From: an uncultured Draconibacterium sp.
Lineage (GTDB): Bacteria > Bacteroidota > Bacteroidia > Bacteroidales > Prolixibacteraceae
DNA: 64,000 nt
Assembly (NCBI RefSeq): GCF_963675065.1
Contig: NZ_OY775906.1
Location: forward strand, 3,016,001-3,080,000
Reading direction: 5' to 3'
In this document: piece by piece, positions 7,188 through 16,968 of the stretch
Layout of the letters: each line of letters opens with the position of its first letter
How positions within the stretch are numbered: position 1 is the stretch's first letter
Position numbers and translations under genes: made by a program
The notes under the pieces: model-generated
Told to the model about the DNA's origin: nothing
Databases searched by the model: none
What the model saw: only the letters and a program-made list of their open reading frames with translations

Positions 7188-8417
7188 ATGAGAGCACCAA
7201 AATCATTTCGTTTACATATTGGAATTTTTGGCCGCAGAAATGCCGGCAAGTCAAGTATTTTAAATGCACTAACACAGCAAGATGTTTCAATTGTTTCGGA
7301 TGTTGCCGGAACAACCACCGACCCGGTTGAAAAGCCAATGGAATTACTTCCTTTGGGACCGGTACTTTTTATCGACACAGCCGGTATCGACGATGTAGGT
7401 GCACTTGGCAAAAAACGAATTGCCAAAACACTTGCCGTATTCGACCGAACAGATTTAGGAGTAATTGTCTCGAACTTTAACGATTGGGGAGAATACGAAG
7501 AATCACTGATCGGAGAATTCAACGAACGGGAAATTCCGTTTGTTGTAGTATTTAACAAGTGCGACCTCTACGAAGAAAACTTTGAACTTATTGGTGCCCT
7601 CGATGGAAAAAAGATAAAGCTCGTGCAGACTTCGGTACTTGAAAAAACAGGTTTACTTGATCTTCGCCAGTTGCTGCTGAACTCAGCCCCGGCCGATTTT
7701 ATTAATCGCCCCAGTATTTTAGGCGACCTTGTTGGGGCCGGAGAAGCTGCTGTTTTGGTGGTTCCCATCGACAAAGAAGCGCCAAAGGGCAGACTGATTT
7801 TGCCGCAGGTGCAAAGTATCCGCGACTTGCTCGACAGTGATGCCTTTTGTATGGTGGTGAAAGAACGTGAATTGCGCGAAGCATTGTCGCGATTTAACAA
7901 ACCACCAAAACTGGTAGTTACTGATTCGCAGGCCTTTTTAAAAGTGGCTGCCGACACGCCACCCGAAATTCCGTTAACCTCATTTTCCATTTTATTTGCC
8001 CGCCACCAGGGCGATTTGAACGAAATGGTACGCGGAGCAATGGCCATCGACAAGCTAAAAACCGGCGATAAAGTTTTAATTGCCGAAGCCTGCTCGCACC
8101 ATCCCATTGGTGAAGATATTGGCACCGTAAAAATTCCGCGCTGGCTCACACAATATGTTGGCGGTAAATTAGAAATTGAAAGTACTCGCGGGCACGATTT
8201 CCCGCCAAATATTTCCGATTATAAGCTCATCATTCATTGCGGAGCCTGTATGTGGAACCGCCGCGAAATGCTGAGCCGTATTATGAAAGCGAAACAAGCA
8301 GGAGTTGCCATTACCAATTACGGATTAACCATTGCTTATTCGCTGGGAATTTTTGAGCGCGCATTGCAACCGTTTCCGGCAGCACTGGACATTTATAAAA
8401 ATGGCATTGAAAAGTAG
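7188..8417 (+). CDS. hydF: [FeFe]-hydrogenase maturation GTPase HydF
   Basis: A 409-residue GTPase and scaffold on which the 2Fe subcluster is assembled before transfer to the hydrogenase. It has an N-terminal GTPase domain with Walker A GRRNAGKS (residues 15-22) and the switch region AGTTTDPV, a central dimerisation domain, and a C-terminal cluster-binding domain with Cys302-X-His304 and His350-Cys351-X2-Cys354, the family pattern. The reading frame is open further upstream (ATGs at 7107 and 7128), but 7107 lies in the terminator stem and 7128 directly follows its T run. The ATG at 7188 gives the usual HydF start (RLHIGIFGRRNAGKSS). Confidence 0.93.
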   Translation: MRAPKSFRLHIGIFGRRNAGKSSILNALTQQDVSIVSDVAGTTTDPVEKPMELLPLGPVLFIDTAGIDDVGALGKKRIAKTLAVFDRTDLGVIVSNFNDWGEYEESLIGEFNEREIPFVVVFNKCDLYEENFELIGALDGKKIKLVQTSVLEKTGLLDLRQLLLNSAPADFINRPSILGDLVGAGEAAVLVVPIDKEAPKGRLILPQVQSIRDLLDSDAFCMVVKERELREALSRFNKPPKLVVTDSQAFLKVAADTPPEIPLTSFSILFARHQGDLNEMVRGAMAIDKLKTGDKVLIAEACSHHPIGEDIGTVKIPRWLTQYVGGKLEIESTRGHDFPPNISDYKLIIHCGACMWNRREMLSRIMKAKQAGVAITNYGLTIAYSLGIFERALQPFPAALDIYKNGIEK

Positions 8418-8486
8418 CGTTGAAATTCTCAAGGTTTTTTCAAACCGGGAACAAAGTAGAGTTGTTGATAGAATAAAAGAATAAAA

Positions 8487-9221
8487 ATGAGCCGGATACT
8501 TTATCTATTTTTAATGTTTGCAGGACTGGCCTGCACCGACAAGGAAAACCCTGTAATTATGACTGCACAACAGGAACCGAGTGATTCTAATGAAAACAAG
8601 AATCAGGATTCATCCTTTTACTACCTGGCTTTAGGCGATTCGTATACCATTGGCGAAAGCGTGGAGGAAAACGAACGTTTCCCGGTTCAATTGGTTGAAA
8701 AATTAAAAGCTGAAGGTTTTGAAATGCAACCTGCAAAAATTCTGGCACGTACAGGTTGGACAACCGACGAATTGGCCGCTGCCATCGATAATGAGAATTT
8801 AAGAGAATCGTACAACCTTGTAACTTTATTAATTGGTGTAAACAACCAATACCGGGGACGAAGTGCCGACGAATACCGGGGAGAATTCAGAGCTCTTTTG
8901 CAAACGGCTATTGATTTTGCGAATAACAAAGCTCAGAATGTGATTGTAATTTCAATCCCCGATTATGGAGTTACTCCTTTCGGTAAAAGCCGTAATCCGG
9001 AACAAATAGCCAAAGAAATAGATGAGTACAACACCATAAATTTTCAGGAAACGCAGCAGGCCAATGCCCGTTATGTGGAAATCACAGCCATTTCGCGCGA
9101 GGCACTTAACGATGCAACGCTAGTAGCTTCCGATGGGTTGCATCCATCGGGAGAGATGTACCGGCGTTGGGTAGAAAAAATTCTTCCTGAAGCAAAAGAA
9201 ATTCTCGAAAGCCAAAACTAA
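8487..9221 (+). CDS. SGNH/GDSL-family hydrolase lipoprotein
   Basis: A 244-residue predicted lipoprotein esterase. The lipobox is GLAC with Cys16, so it should be anchored in an envelope membrane. The SGNH signature blocks are block I GDS (Asp51-Ser52, nucleophile Ser52), block III GVNN (the Asn) and block V Asp216-X2-His219 (DGLHPSG). The substrate cannot be told from sequence; family members deacylate lipids, sugars or small esters. The stop codon touches the ATG of the kynureninase gene with no gap, so the two are probably co-translated. The gene lies about 70 bases after hydF. Confidence 0.88.
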   Translation: MSRILYLFLMFAGLACTDKENPVIMTAQQEPSDSNENKNQDSSFYYLALGDSYTIGESVEENERFPVQLVEKLKAEGFEMQPAKILARTGWTTDELAAAIDNENLRESYNLVTLLIGVNNQYRGRSADEYRGEFRALLQTAIDFANNKAQNVIVISIPDYGVTPFGKSRNPEQIAKEIDEYNTINFQETQQANARYVEITAISREALNDATLVASDGLHPSGEMYRRWVEKILPEAKEILESQN

Positions 9222-10502
9222 ATGACAGCAGACCAAAACCGAATCTTTGCCGAACAGCTTGACAGTAAAGATCCCTTGCGCAAATTCAGAAGCCGGTTTT
9301 ACATCGAATCGGAGAATACAATTTACCTTGATGGAAACTCGTTTGGCCGCCTCCCGATCAAAACCAAAGCATTACTTACCGAAGTGGTAGAAAAACAATG
9401 GGGAACGGAACTGATCGAAAGCTGGAACCAAAACTGGTATCAGAAATCTACGCAACTGGGAGATAAAATCGCACCTATAATCGGTGCTACGCAAGGAGAA
9501 GTTATTGTTTCTGACAGTACTTCGATTAACCTTTACAAGCTGGCACATGCAGCACTGAAATTGCAAAAAGGAAAAACAACAATAGTAAGCGACGATCTTA
9601 ATTTCCCAACCGACCTTTATATTTTACAAGGACTTATAAAAGAATTTGGCCCGGAATACCAGCTCCATCTGGCACAATCAAACGATAGCATTACAATTGA
9701 AACGGAAGAGCTAAAATCGAAGATCACAAAAAATACAGCTTTGGTTGTACTCTCGCTCGTTGCGTTTAAGAGTGCATTTATGTACCAGCTTAACGAAATA
9801 ACAGAATATGCGCATCAAATGGGAGCGCTGGTTCTTTGGGATCTTAGTCATGCCGCGGGTGCCGTTGAAATTGAGTTGAATAAATCCAATGCAGATTTGG
9901 CTGTAGGCTGCACTTACAAATACCTCAACGGAGGTCCCGGGTCGCCTGCATTTTTATACGTTCACAAAGATTTACAAGAGAAACTGTCATCTCCAATACA
10001 GGGTTGGTTTGGCGATGCTTTGCCATTTGAATTCGATTTAAACTACCGGCCGGCCAAAGGTATTCGAAGATTCCTTACGGGAACACCTCCGGTACTTAAT
10101 CTTATGGCAATAGAACCGGGCATTGATATAATCAACGAAGCAGGGATGGCAACCATTCATCAAAAAAGCATCCGGCTTTCTGAGTTCTTCCTTTCGCTGG
10201 TTGAAACGGAATTACGTAATTATGGATTTGAAATAGGTTCTCCAATAAAGTCAGCAAACAGAGGATCGCACGTTTCGCTAAAACACGATGAAGCCTATCG
10301 GATTTGCCAGGCACTAATTCATCCAAAATCTTCTACTACCCGAATCATTCCCGACTTTCGCGATCCCGATAATATTCGTTTTGGGTTTACGCCACTTTAT
10401 ACCACTTTTAGAGAAGTATGGCTCACAGCTCAACGCCTTAAGCAGATAATAAAAGACAAAGAGTACGGGCAATTTTCAACGCAAAGATCAGACGTTACTT
10501 AG
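9222..10502 (+). CDS. kynU: Kynureninase
   Basis: A 426-residue cytoplasmic PLP enzyme cleaving kynurenine or 3-hydroxykynurenine to (hydroxy)anthranilate plus alanine. Fold-type I features are the cofactor Lys233 (GCTYKYLNGGPG), the Asp of LWDLSHAAGA that contacts the pyridine nitrogen, and FLTGTPPVLNL. Family length is usual. No other tryptophan-degradation or NAD-synthesis gene is near. It begins on the base after the stop of the SGNH lipoprotein gene, suggesting co-expression. Its 3' end overlaps the convergent gene at 10499 by four bases. Confidence 0.92.
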   Translation: MTADQNRIFAEQLDSKDPLRKFRSRFYIESENTIYLDGNSFGRLPIKTKALLTEVVEKQWGTELIESWNQNWYQKSTQLGDKIAPIIGATQGEVIVSDSTSINLYKLAHAALKLQKGKTTIVSDDLNFPTDLYILQGLIKEFGPEYQLHLAQSNDSITIETEELKSKITKNTALVVLSLVAFKSAFMYQLNEITEYAHQMGALVLWDLSHAAGAVEIELNKSNADLAVGCTYKYLNGGPGSPAFLYVHKDLQEKLSSPIQGWFGDALPFEFDLNYRPAKGIRRFLTGTPPVLNLMAIEPGIDIINEAGMATIHQKSIRLSEFFLSLVETELRNYGFEIGSPIKSANRGSHVSLKHDEAYRICQALIHPKSSTTRIIPDFRDPDNIRFGFTPLYTTFREVWLTAQRLKQIIKDKEYGQFSTQRSDVT

Positions 10503-10927
10503 GATTTTTGTTTTGGACAGTGAAAGAAGCCAAAAAACTCAATCTTGCCCAAGGCATCTTTCTTGAGCAGTTTCAAATTCCCTTTTTCAAAAGCAAACTG
10601 AAACTCAATATTGCTCCTGAAATCTTTTGTATTGATTAATGTAATGAAGTTTCGGGCAACGCTCCACTTTCCTTCGGTTGTTCCCTCCAGCAGTTTTACC
10701 GGCGCATTGCCTGCTACTACAAATTCATGATTTTCGAGAAAAGATAAAACAAACAGTATATTGTTTTTCTTAAGCGCGTCCTCATCAAAATGTAACAGCT
10801 CTTCCCCCTCGTCTACGTAATATTCAAACAACTGCCACTTGCCGGGAATCAGTTTCTTTTTACTGCCAAACACCTCAGGAGATTTTAGCCACTCGATAAA
10901 TTTTGAAGAAATCGATTTTAATTTCAT
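10499..10927 (-). CDS. Hypothetical protein, lipocalin-like
   Basis: A 142-residue protein of unknown role without a signal peptide. Its alternating hydrophobic pattern and the segments GKWQLFEYY and GKWSVARNFITLI suggest a small beta-barrel like the lipocalin-like domains common in Bacteroidota; this is fold guesswork. It is convergent with kynU and overlaps it by four bases. Upstream is a non-coding stretch leading to the AraC/TPR gene on the other strand. Confidence 0.6.
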   Translation of the reverse strand: MKLKSISSKFIEWLKSPEVFGSKKKLIPGKWQLFEYYVDEGEELLHFDEDALKKNNILFVLSFLENHEFVVAGNAPVKLLEGTTEGKWSVARNFITLINTKDFRSNIEFQFAFEKGNLKLLKKDALGKIEFFGFFHCPKQKS

Positions 10928-11103
10928 TACAAGCCTGTTACGTTTGATATGACCTTATCCCGACAAAAAAGTTTAATGTTATAAATAATTTAAATCCGAA
11001 CACCTTATCAGAATTTTACAAGTACTGTTTCAAACGCAACAATAATCAGCTTCCAACGTATTTTGAGGTATGTAAAAAAAGCCACTAACTCATTCTTTTC
11101 CAG

Positions 11104-13146
11104 ATGGACCACAACTTCATTCAAAATCTCACCTTAATTGTTCAGGAGAACCTGCAGAATGAAGATTTTGGCCCAGAGAAGCTTGTTAAAATCATCGGGA
11201 AAAGCCATTCCACCATCCATCGGCGGGTAAAAGAATATTCCGGACAAAGCATCAGTCAGTTTATACGGGCAATACGATTGAATACAGCCAGGGAATTACT
11301 TTTAAACGACGAATATACGATTGCCGAAATTTCATACAAAGTTGGTTTTGGGAGCCCTGCCTATTTTAATAAATGTTTTCATGATGAATTTGGAATGCCT
11401 CCGGGAGAATTTAAAAAGAAATTCAGGTCGAAAAAAACAGGAACCCGACACCATCGTCTTTTTTACCTTCTACCAGTTTTGCTGCTCTTCGTATTTTTTT
11501 TAATTCCCAATCACCGTTTTTCTTTATTGGCCAATAAAAACACTACTGAAAAAACAATTGCAATATTACCATTTAACTATTTAGGATCGGAAAAAGAAAA
11601 GCAACATTTCTCTTATGTAATGATGCTCGAAATTACCAGTAAACTATCGATGGTTGAGAATCTGGTAGTTCTTTCAATTCCAGCGATTGATACTGACAAG
11701 AAAGAACCGAACAATCAGCTGGTCAAAAAACTGGGGGTAAATTATCTGCTCAAAGGCAACCTCCACATTGCAGGCAACAAGATGAAATTGATTGTTAACC
11801 TTACCAACACAAAAAATGGAGAAATTGAGTGGTCGGAAACCTTTAACTCCGGTCTTGAAAATATATTAGAAGTAGAAAGTAATATTTCTCAGGCAATAGC
11901 TCAACAGGTAAACGCTTTTATAACTCCCGATGAAAAAGCGCGAATGAGAAAGATACCTACCCTCAGTTCCGAAGCCAACGACTTTTATCAGTCGGGGCGG
12001 GCTGCACATATGGAATACTGGCAAAACAACTCCGATCTTGAATCGCTAAGCAAGGCAGAAGATTACTACCAAAAAGCATTGAACAATGACTCTACCTTTG
12101 CGCAGGCCTATGTAGGACTGGCCCAAATTGCGTACGATAAAACCACATGGTCCGATATTTTTAAAAATACTTATCTCGACACTGTTTTAAGTCTTGCGAA
12201 CAGAGCCTTGTCGTTCGATAACACGTTATCAGATGCTTATACATTGCGAGGTGATTACTACCGTGCCCAATTTTCGGATAAAGCCATTGTGCAATATCAA
12301 CAGGCTTTGCACTTTAATCCAAATAGCTGGCAGGCTTATTATGGTTTAGGTAATTTTTATTTATTAAAAAACAGTAGTAAGTCGGCGCAGAATATTCTTG
12401 AAGCAACAAAACGGCGCAGAGGGTCGGAATACCCTATAATGCTAGACAAACTGGTTTTTATATTTATTCTGAACGGGTTGTTCGACGAGGGGCAGGAACT
12501 GATTAACCGAAAACTATCGTGGGACAACGACTCGGTGTATTATTACCGGCGATTGGCGCTCATTGCAGAATACAACGAGCATTTTGAAAAAGCCACCGAA
12601 TATGCACTGAAAGCAAGGGCCATCGACTCAACCAATTTAAATACAAATAACCTGTTGGCTTTCAATTATGTCTTACTTAAAGATTATGAGAAAGCGACAT
12701 TTTATAATCAAAGGATCTTACAAATCTCCAACAATATCAATTTTAAACAAAACAACGAGCATCATCGGATAGGTTATGTATACCTCGTAAATGGCGATAC
12801 GCTAACCGCAACAAAATACTTTCACCGGCAAATTGATGCCAGCCAAAAGTTAATTGCAATGGGAAATGCAGAAGAAGCTCTTTACGATCTTGCTGCAGCT
12901 TACGCCATTTTAAACGAAAAAGACAAGGCTTTCGAAAACCTGAGAGAAATACAACAACAAACCACCAACCTCTGGTTTATTTATTTCTATATGAAAAATG
13001 ACCCGCTGTTAAATGCTATTCGCAACGAACCGGAGTTTCAAGAAATTTTATACCAGGTAAAAACCAAGGCCGAAACAGAACGTGCCAAACTAAAAAACTG
13101 GGCCGATCAACAAGAATTATTTCGCCCGCCATCACTTGACACATAA
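11104..13146 (+). CDS. Membrane-anchored AraC-type regulator with TolB-like and TPR domains
   Basis: A 680-residue protein. Residues about 5-108 form an AraC-type helix-turn-helix domain (LVKIIGKSHSTIHRRVKEYSG, then IAEISYKVGFGSPAYFNKCFHDEFGMPPGEFK). A basic linker leads to one transmembrane helix (about 119-135). After it come a TolB/FlgO-like segment (TIAILPFNYLG, about 151-270) and several TPR repeats to the C-terminus. The topology places DNA binding in the cytoplasm and the TPR sensor outside, as in ToxR-like regulators. The family is common in Bacteroidota; ligand and targets are unknown. The lipoprotein gene 105 bases downstream may be a target or partner. Confidence 0.85.
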   Translation: MDHNFIQNLTLIVQENLQNEDFGPEKLVKIIGKSHSTIHRRVKEYSGQSISQFIRAIRLNTARELLLNDEYTIAEISYKVGFGSPAYFNKCFHDEFGMPPGEFKKKFRSKKTGTRHHRLFYLLPVLLLFVFFLIPNHRFSLLANKNTTEKTIAILPFNYLGSEKEKQHFSYVMMLEITSKLSMVENLVVLSIPAIDTDKKEPNNQLVKKLGVNYLLKGNLHIAGNKMKLIVNLTNTKNGEIEWSETFNSGLENILEVESNISQAIAQQVNAFITPDEKARMRKIPTLSSEANDFYQSGRAAHMEYWQNNSDLESLSKAEDYYQKALNNDSTFAQAYVGLAQIAYDKTTWSDIFKNTYLDTVLSLANRALSFDNTLSDAYTLRGDYYRAQFSDKAIVQYQQALHFNPNSWQAYYGLGNFYLLKNSSKSAQNILEATKRRRGSEYPIMLDKLVFIFILNGLFDEGQELINRKLSWDNDSVYYYRRLALIAEYNEHFEKATEYALKARAIDSTNLNTNNLLAFNYVLLKDYEKATFYNQRILQISNNINFKQNNEHHRIGYVYLVNGDTLTATKYFHRQIDASQKLIAMGNAEEALYDLAAAYAILNEKDKAFENLREIQQQTTNLWFIYFYMKNDPLLNAIRNEPEFQEILYQVKTKAETERAKLKNWADQQELFRPPSLDT

Positions 13147-13251
13147 TCGAAACTATTGACACATACCTCTAACATTACCATATATAGTTACTATGTCGGG
13201 CAACCTTAAATTTCAGAATTTGTAGCCGCTACTAACTTTAAATATTTTATC

Positions 13252-13809
13252 ATGAAACGTATCATCTTTTTATTGATCGGAATATTCATTTTGGCTACCG
13301 CTTGCCAGGATGATTTTATTGAAACAGACGACAGTCTTAAAAGTGCCAAATCTGAAAAAACCCAAACTTTTCAGATAAAAGGTTGGGCTGAGGTTATACC
13401 CGATTGGGATGCAGGAATGTTCACATGTACTCCTGAAGAGTACGAAATTGCATTTTGCACCAGAGGTTGGGTTATGGGACATGAAAATATTCTGGGAACC
13501 GTTGTTCGCGAACAAAGTACTTACGAAAAAGTTTCATGTGATGTAACAATGACACCAGACGGACCTGTTGCGCATAATGTTGTTAGCGCAGATGTTCTCA
13601 GAACAAATGGCAATAGAACATTTGTAATTTCCCATATGTATATTAATGTTGCCACCGGCGATATTTGGGGACACAATGAACTTGTAGGAGGAACAGGTCG
13701 ATTTGACGGAATTTCCGGGACCATTCAAATTCTGCAGGCAAATATGGTTCCTGAAACCGGCGGTATTACCTGGATTGAAGAAGGAGAAATCACACTAATT
13801 CTTAAATAA
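13252..13809 (+). CDS. Lipoprotein, possible AOC/dirigent-like barrel
   Basis: A 185-residue lipoprotein (lipobox ATAC, Cys18). The mature part ends with beta-rich sequence including GGTGRFDGISGTI, which resembles the GGTGRFxGxxG motif of allene-oxide-cyclase/dirigent-type barrels; I treat this as a weak fold hint only. Function unknown. It follows the AraC/TPR regulator on the same strand and is closed by its own terminator. Confidence 0.65.
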   Translation: MKRIIFLLIGIFILATACQDDFIETDDSLKSAKSEKTQTFQIKGWAEVIPDWDAGMFTCTPEEYEIAFCTRGWVMGHENILGTVVREQSTYEKVSCDVTMTPDGPVAHNVVSADVLRTNGNRTFVISHMYINVATGDIWGHNELVGGTGRFDGISGTIQILQANMVPETGGITWIEEGEITLILK

Positions 13810-14278
13810 CACACCCATTGAAACGATTTTAAGTTTTGGGCCACCTCTTCAATATGGGGTGTTTTTTTTCGCTGAAAAAGAAAAAGGGTAGCCCAATGAC
13901 CACCCTCACATTCGTAATGTATAATGATAAAAAATAAGGGTACAACAAGTTTAAGTAATCGAAACAGGAATGTTCATTTTTTAGCTCGCTACTTATCAAC
14001 AACTTACCGTGAATAGCGTTCCATTATCATGGATAAAACAGGTGAAATATCTTTAATCCGAAAATGCTTAACCTTGTTATTAACTTTCTTATTCAGGTGT
14101 AAAATCGTATTATTTTTGCCGCTTCTTCGCTGCCTAATTACTATTGCTCAGTAAAAACCGCTAAACCTTTGTCAATCAAAAATCTTTTAACTATTTTTGC
14201 GGCCAATTAATTTTATGCCGTTTCTATTGAAAGCGATGTTGCGGCGTAAAAATTGTATAACAAATAGTTCTTTAAAAA
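13810..14278. other. Intergenic region before rpsO
   Basis: This 469-bp gap holds a terminator for the lipoprotein gene (ACACCCATTG near 13811 pairing with CAATATGGGGTGT near 13850, then a T run to 13869) and, near its right end, the rpsO promoter. A second TATTTTTG word occurs near 14113-14120 and could be an alternative start. The middle shows no coding potential. Confidence 0.5.
14168..14199 (+). promoter_or_regulatory. Promoter of rpsO
   Basis: TTTG at 14168-14171 and TATTTTTG at 14192-14199 are separated by 20 bases, very close to the Bacteroidota consensus TTTG-N19-TAnnTTTG. The leader would be about 75 bases, long enough for the usual S15 translational feedback, though no S15 binding site was identified. 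Confidence 0.65.
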
Positions 14279-14548
14279 ATGTATTTAACATCAGAAAAAA
14301 AACAAGAGCTTTTCGCCAAACATGGCCAATCAGCTCAGGACACAGGTAGTGCAGAAGGTCAGATTGCATTGTTCTCGTTAAGAATTAACCACTTAACAGA
14401 GCACCTGAAAAAAAACAAAAAAGACCACAGCACACGTCGTGCATTGATTAAATTAGTAGGTAAACGTCGTAGCTTACTCGATTATCTGATTAAAAAAGAT
14501 ATCGAACGTTACCGTGCGATTATCAAAGAATTGAACTTACGTAAGTAA
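14279..14548 (+). CDS. rpsO: 30S ribosomal protein S15
   Basis: An 89-residue protein of the small subunit that binds the central domain of 16S rRNA. The family pattern is complete: GSAEGQIALFSLRINHLTEHL, KKDHSTRRALIKLVGKRRSLLDYL and the terminal RYRAIIKELNLRK. Length is exactly that expected. It is followed by a terminator and then pnp, the order conserved widely in bacteria. Confidence 0.97.
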   Translation: MYLTSEKKQELFAKHGQSAQDTGSAEGQIALFSLRINHLTEHLKKNKKDHSTRRALIKLVGKRRSLLDYLIKKDIERYRAIIKELNLRK

Positions 14549-14556
14549 ATTATATT

Positions 14557-14591
14557 GAAAGGCAATGCATAGGTATTGCCTTTCTTTTTTT
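14557..14591 (+). terminator. Terminator between rpsO and pnp
   Basis: GAAAGGCAAT (14557-14566) pairs perfectly with ATTGCCTTTC (14575-14584), followed by seven T. It may only partly stop transcription into pnp, as no strong separate pnp promoter was found in the 75 bases that remain. Confidence 0.88.
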
Positions 14592-14667
14592 GTAAATTGC
14601 AAAACCTCACCACCCATTGTAATTAACAAAGGCCGCAAAACAGGCCGCAAAAATTTTTATTTAAATT

Positions 14668-16968
14668 ATGGTAAACGCTACAGTTAAAACAATCGAACTT
14701 GCCGACGGCAGGACGATTACCATTGAAACCGGCAAATTGGCAAAACAAGCCGATGGTTCGGTAGTGGTTCGAATGGGTGACACCATGTTGCTGGCAACAG
14801 TTGTGTCGGCAAAAGAAGCTAAAGAAGATGTAGACTTTATGCCGGTATCGGTTGATTATCGCGAAAAATTTTCAGCCGCAGGTCGTTTCCCCGGAGGGTT
14901 CCTAAAAAGAGAAGCTCGCCCCAGTGACGACGAAATTTTAGTAGCACGTTTAGTAGACCGTGCTCTTCGTCCGCTTTTCCCGGACGATTACCACGCAGAA
15001 ACAGCAGTGATGATCTCACTGATTTCTGTTGGAAAAGACGAAATGCCAGATGCATTGGCAGGATTAGCTGCTTCGGCAGCCATTGCAGTTTCAGATGTTC
15101 CTTTTGAAACGCCTATTTCAGAATGTCGTGTTGCCCGTATTAACGGCGAATACGTAATCAACCCAACTCGTGTACAGATGGAAGAAGCCGACCTTGAAAT
15201 TATGGTTGGGGCATCGTACGAGAACATTATGATGGTTGAAGGCGAAATGAATGAGGTTTCGGAAGAAGTAATGTTGGAAGCCATAAAAGTGGCGCACGAA
15301 GAAATTAAAAAGCAGTGTAAAGTTCAGGAAGAACTGGCTGCCGAACTTGGTGTTGTAAAACGTGAGTATTGCCACGAAAACAACAACGAAGAGTTACGCG
15401 AACGTGTAACCGCAGAAACTTACGAAGCTTGTTACGAAGTTGCCAAAAAGCAACTAACCAACAAAGCCGAGCGCATGGATTCGTTTATGGTAATTCGCGA
15501 TGAGTTCATCGAGAAATACACAGAAGAAAATGCGGAAAACGAGGAAATTGATTTAGACCAGCACATTGGTTTAATTAAAAGATATTACCACGATGTTGAA
15601 AAAGAAGCCATGCGCCGCATGATTCTTGACGACAAAATTCGTTTAGACGGACGTGCAACCAACGAAATTCGTCCTATTTGGGGTGAAACAAACTATTTGC
15701 CGGGTGCACACGGTTCATCTATTTTTACGCGTGGCGAAACTCAATCGCTGACTTCGGTTACATTGGGTACAAAAATGGACATTAAGAAAATTGACGGTGT
15801 AACTTTCCAGGGAACTGAAAAATTCTTGTTACACTACAACTTTCCTCCATTTTGTGTTGGCGATCCAAAAACACCACGTGGAACCAGCCGTCGTGAAATT
15901 GGACACGGTAACCTGGCCTTGCGCGGTTTAAAAAGAATGATTCCTGAAGATTTCCCATACGTTGTTCGTATTATGTCCGATATTTTAGAGTCAAACGGTT
16001 CATCGTCGATGGCAACTGTTTGTGCCGGAACAATGGGAATGATGGATGCCGGTATTAAAATTAAAAAACCGGTATCGGGTATCGCAATGGGATTGATTAC
16101 CGATAAAGGTGCTGAAAAATACGCTGTCCTTTCTGACATTTTAGGTGACGAAGACCACCTTGGCGACATGGACTTTAAAGTAACCGGTACTGCCGATGGT
16201 ATTACCGCTACACAAATGGACATTAAAGTTGACGGACTTCCTTATGAAGTACTAGCCGAAGCATTGCAACAGGCAAAAGAAGGTCGTTTGCACATTTTGG
16301 GCGAAATGCTGAAAGTGATTCCAGAGCCACGCGAAGATTACAAACCAAATGTTCCTCGTATCGAAATCGTTATGGTTCCGAAGGACATGATTGGTGCAAT
16401 TATCGGACCTGGTGGAAAAGTAATTCAAGCTATTCAGGAAGAAACTGAAACGGTTATTGTTATCGAAGAAGTTGAAGATCAGGGTAGAGTTGAAATTTCG
16501 GGACAGGGACTGGAGCCAATTGAAGCTGCAAAAGCGAAAATTAAGGCCATTACTGCTCTTCCTGAAGTAGGTGAAGTATACCAGGGTAAAGTAAAATCGG
16601 TAGTTTCTTTCGGAGCATTTATCGAAATTATTCCTGGAAAAGAAGGACTGTTGCACGTATCTGAAATGGCTTGGGAGCGCGTTGAAAACGCAGAAGACTT
16701 TGCCAAAGAAGGTGAAACAGTAGAAGTGAAACTGATCGGTATTGATGAAAAAACCGGCAAACTGAAACTTTCGCGCAAAGTGTTGCTTCCAAAACCTGAA
16801 GGTTATGTGGAGCGCCCACCAAGAGAAAACCGTGGTGGTGACCGCAGAGGCAGCGACCGCCGTGGTGGTGATTTCAGAGGTGGTGATCGCAGAGGTGGAG
16901 ACAGAAGACGTGATGACCGCAGAGGTGGTGATCGCAGAGAATTCCGTCCTCGTCGCGATAACGACTAA
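14668..16968 (+). CDS. pnp: Polynucleotide phosphorylase
   Basis: A 766-residue 3'-5' exoribonuclease and RNA-tailing enzyme of the cytoplasm. It has two RNase PH domains separated by an all-helical linker, then a KH domain (MIGAIIGPGGKVIQAIQEET) and an S1 domain (GEVYQGKVKSVVSFGAFIEI). The GTMGMMDAGIKIKKPVSGIAMGL stretch lies in the catalytic second PH domain. The C-terminus adds about 45 residues of Arg/Gly/Asp repeats (RRGGDRR-type units), an RNA-binding-like tail beyond the common core. The TAA stop is also the first three bases of a 105-bp repeat. Confidence 0.97.
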   Translation: MVNATVKTIELADGRTITIETGKLAKQADGSVVVRMGDTMLLATVVSAKEAKEDVDFMPVSVDYREKFSAAGRFPGGFLKREARPSDDEILVARLVDRALRPLFPDDYHAETAVMISLISVGKDEMPDALAGLAASAAIAVSDVPFETPISECRVARINGEYVINPTRVQMEEADLEIMVGASYENIMMVEGEMNEVSEEVMLEAIKVAHEEIKKQCKVQEELAAELGVVKREYCHENNNEELRERVTAETYEACYEVAKKQLTNKAERMDSFMVIRDEFIEKYTEENAENEEIDLDQHIGLIKRYYHDVEKEAMRRMILDDKIRLDGRATNEIRPIWGETNYLPGAHGSSIFTRGETQSLTSVTLGTKMDIKKIDGVTFQGTEKFLLHYNFPPFCVGDPKTPRGTSRREIGHGNLALRGLKRMIPEDFPYVVRIMSDILESNGSSSMATVCAGTMGMMDAGIKIKKPVSGIAMGLITDKGAEKYAVLSDILGDEDHLGDMDFKVTGTADGITATQMDIKVDGLPYEVLAEALQQAKEGRLHILGEMLKVIPEPREDYKPNVPRIEIVMVPKDMIGAIIGPGGKVIQAIQEETETVIVIEEVEDQGRVEISGQGLEPIEAAKAKIKAITALPEVGEVYQGKVKSVVSFGAFIEIIPGKEGLLHVSEMAWERVENAEDFAKEGETVEVKLIGIDEKTGKLKLSRKVLLPKPEGYVERPPRENRGGDRRGSDRRGGDFRGGDRRGGDRRRDDRRGGDRREFRPRRDND

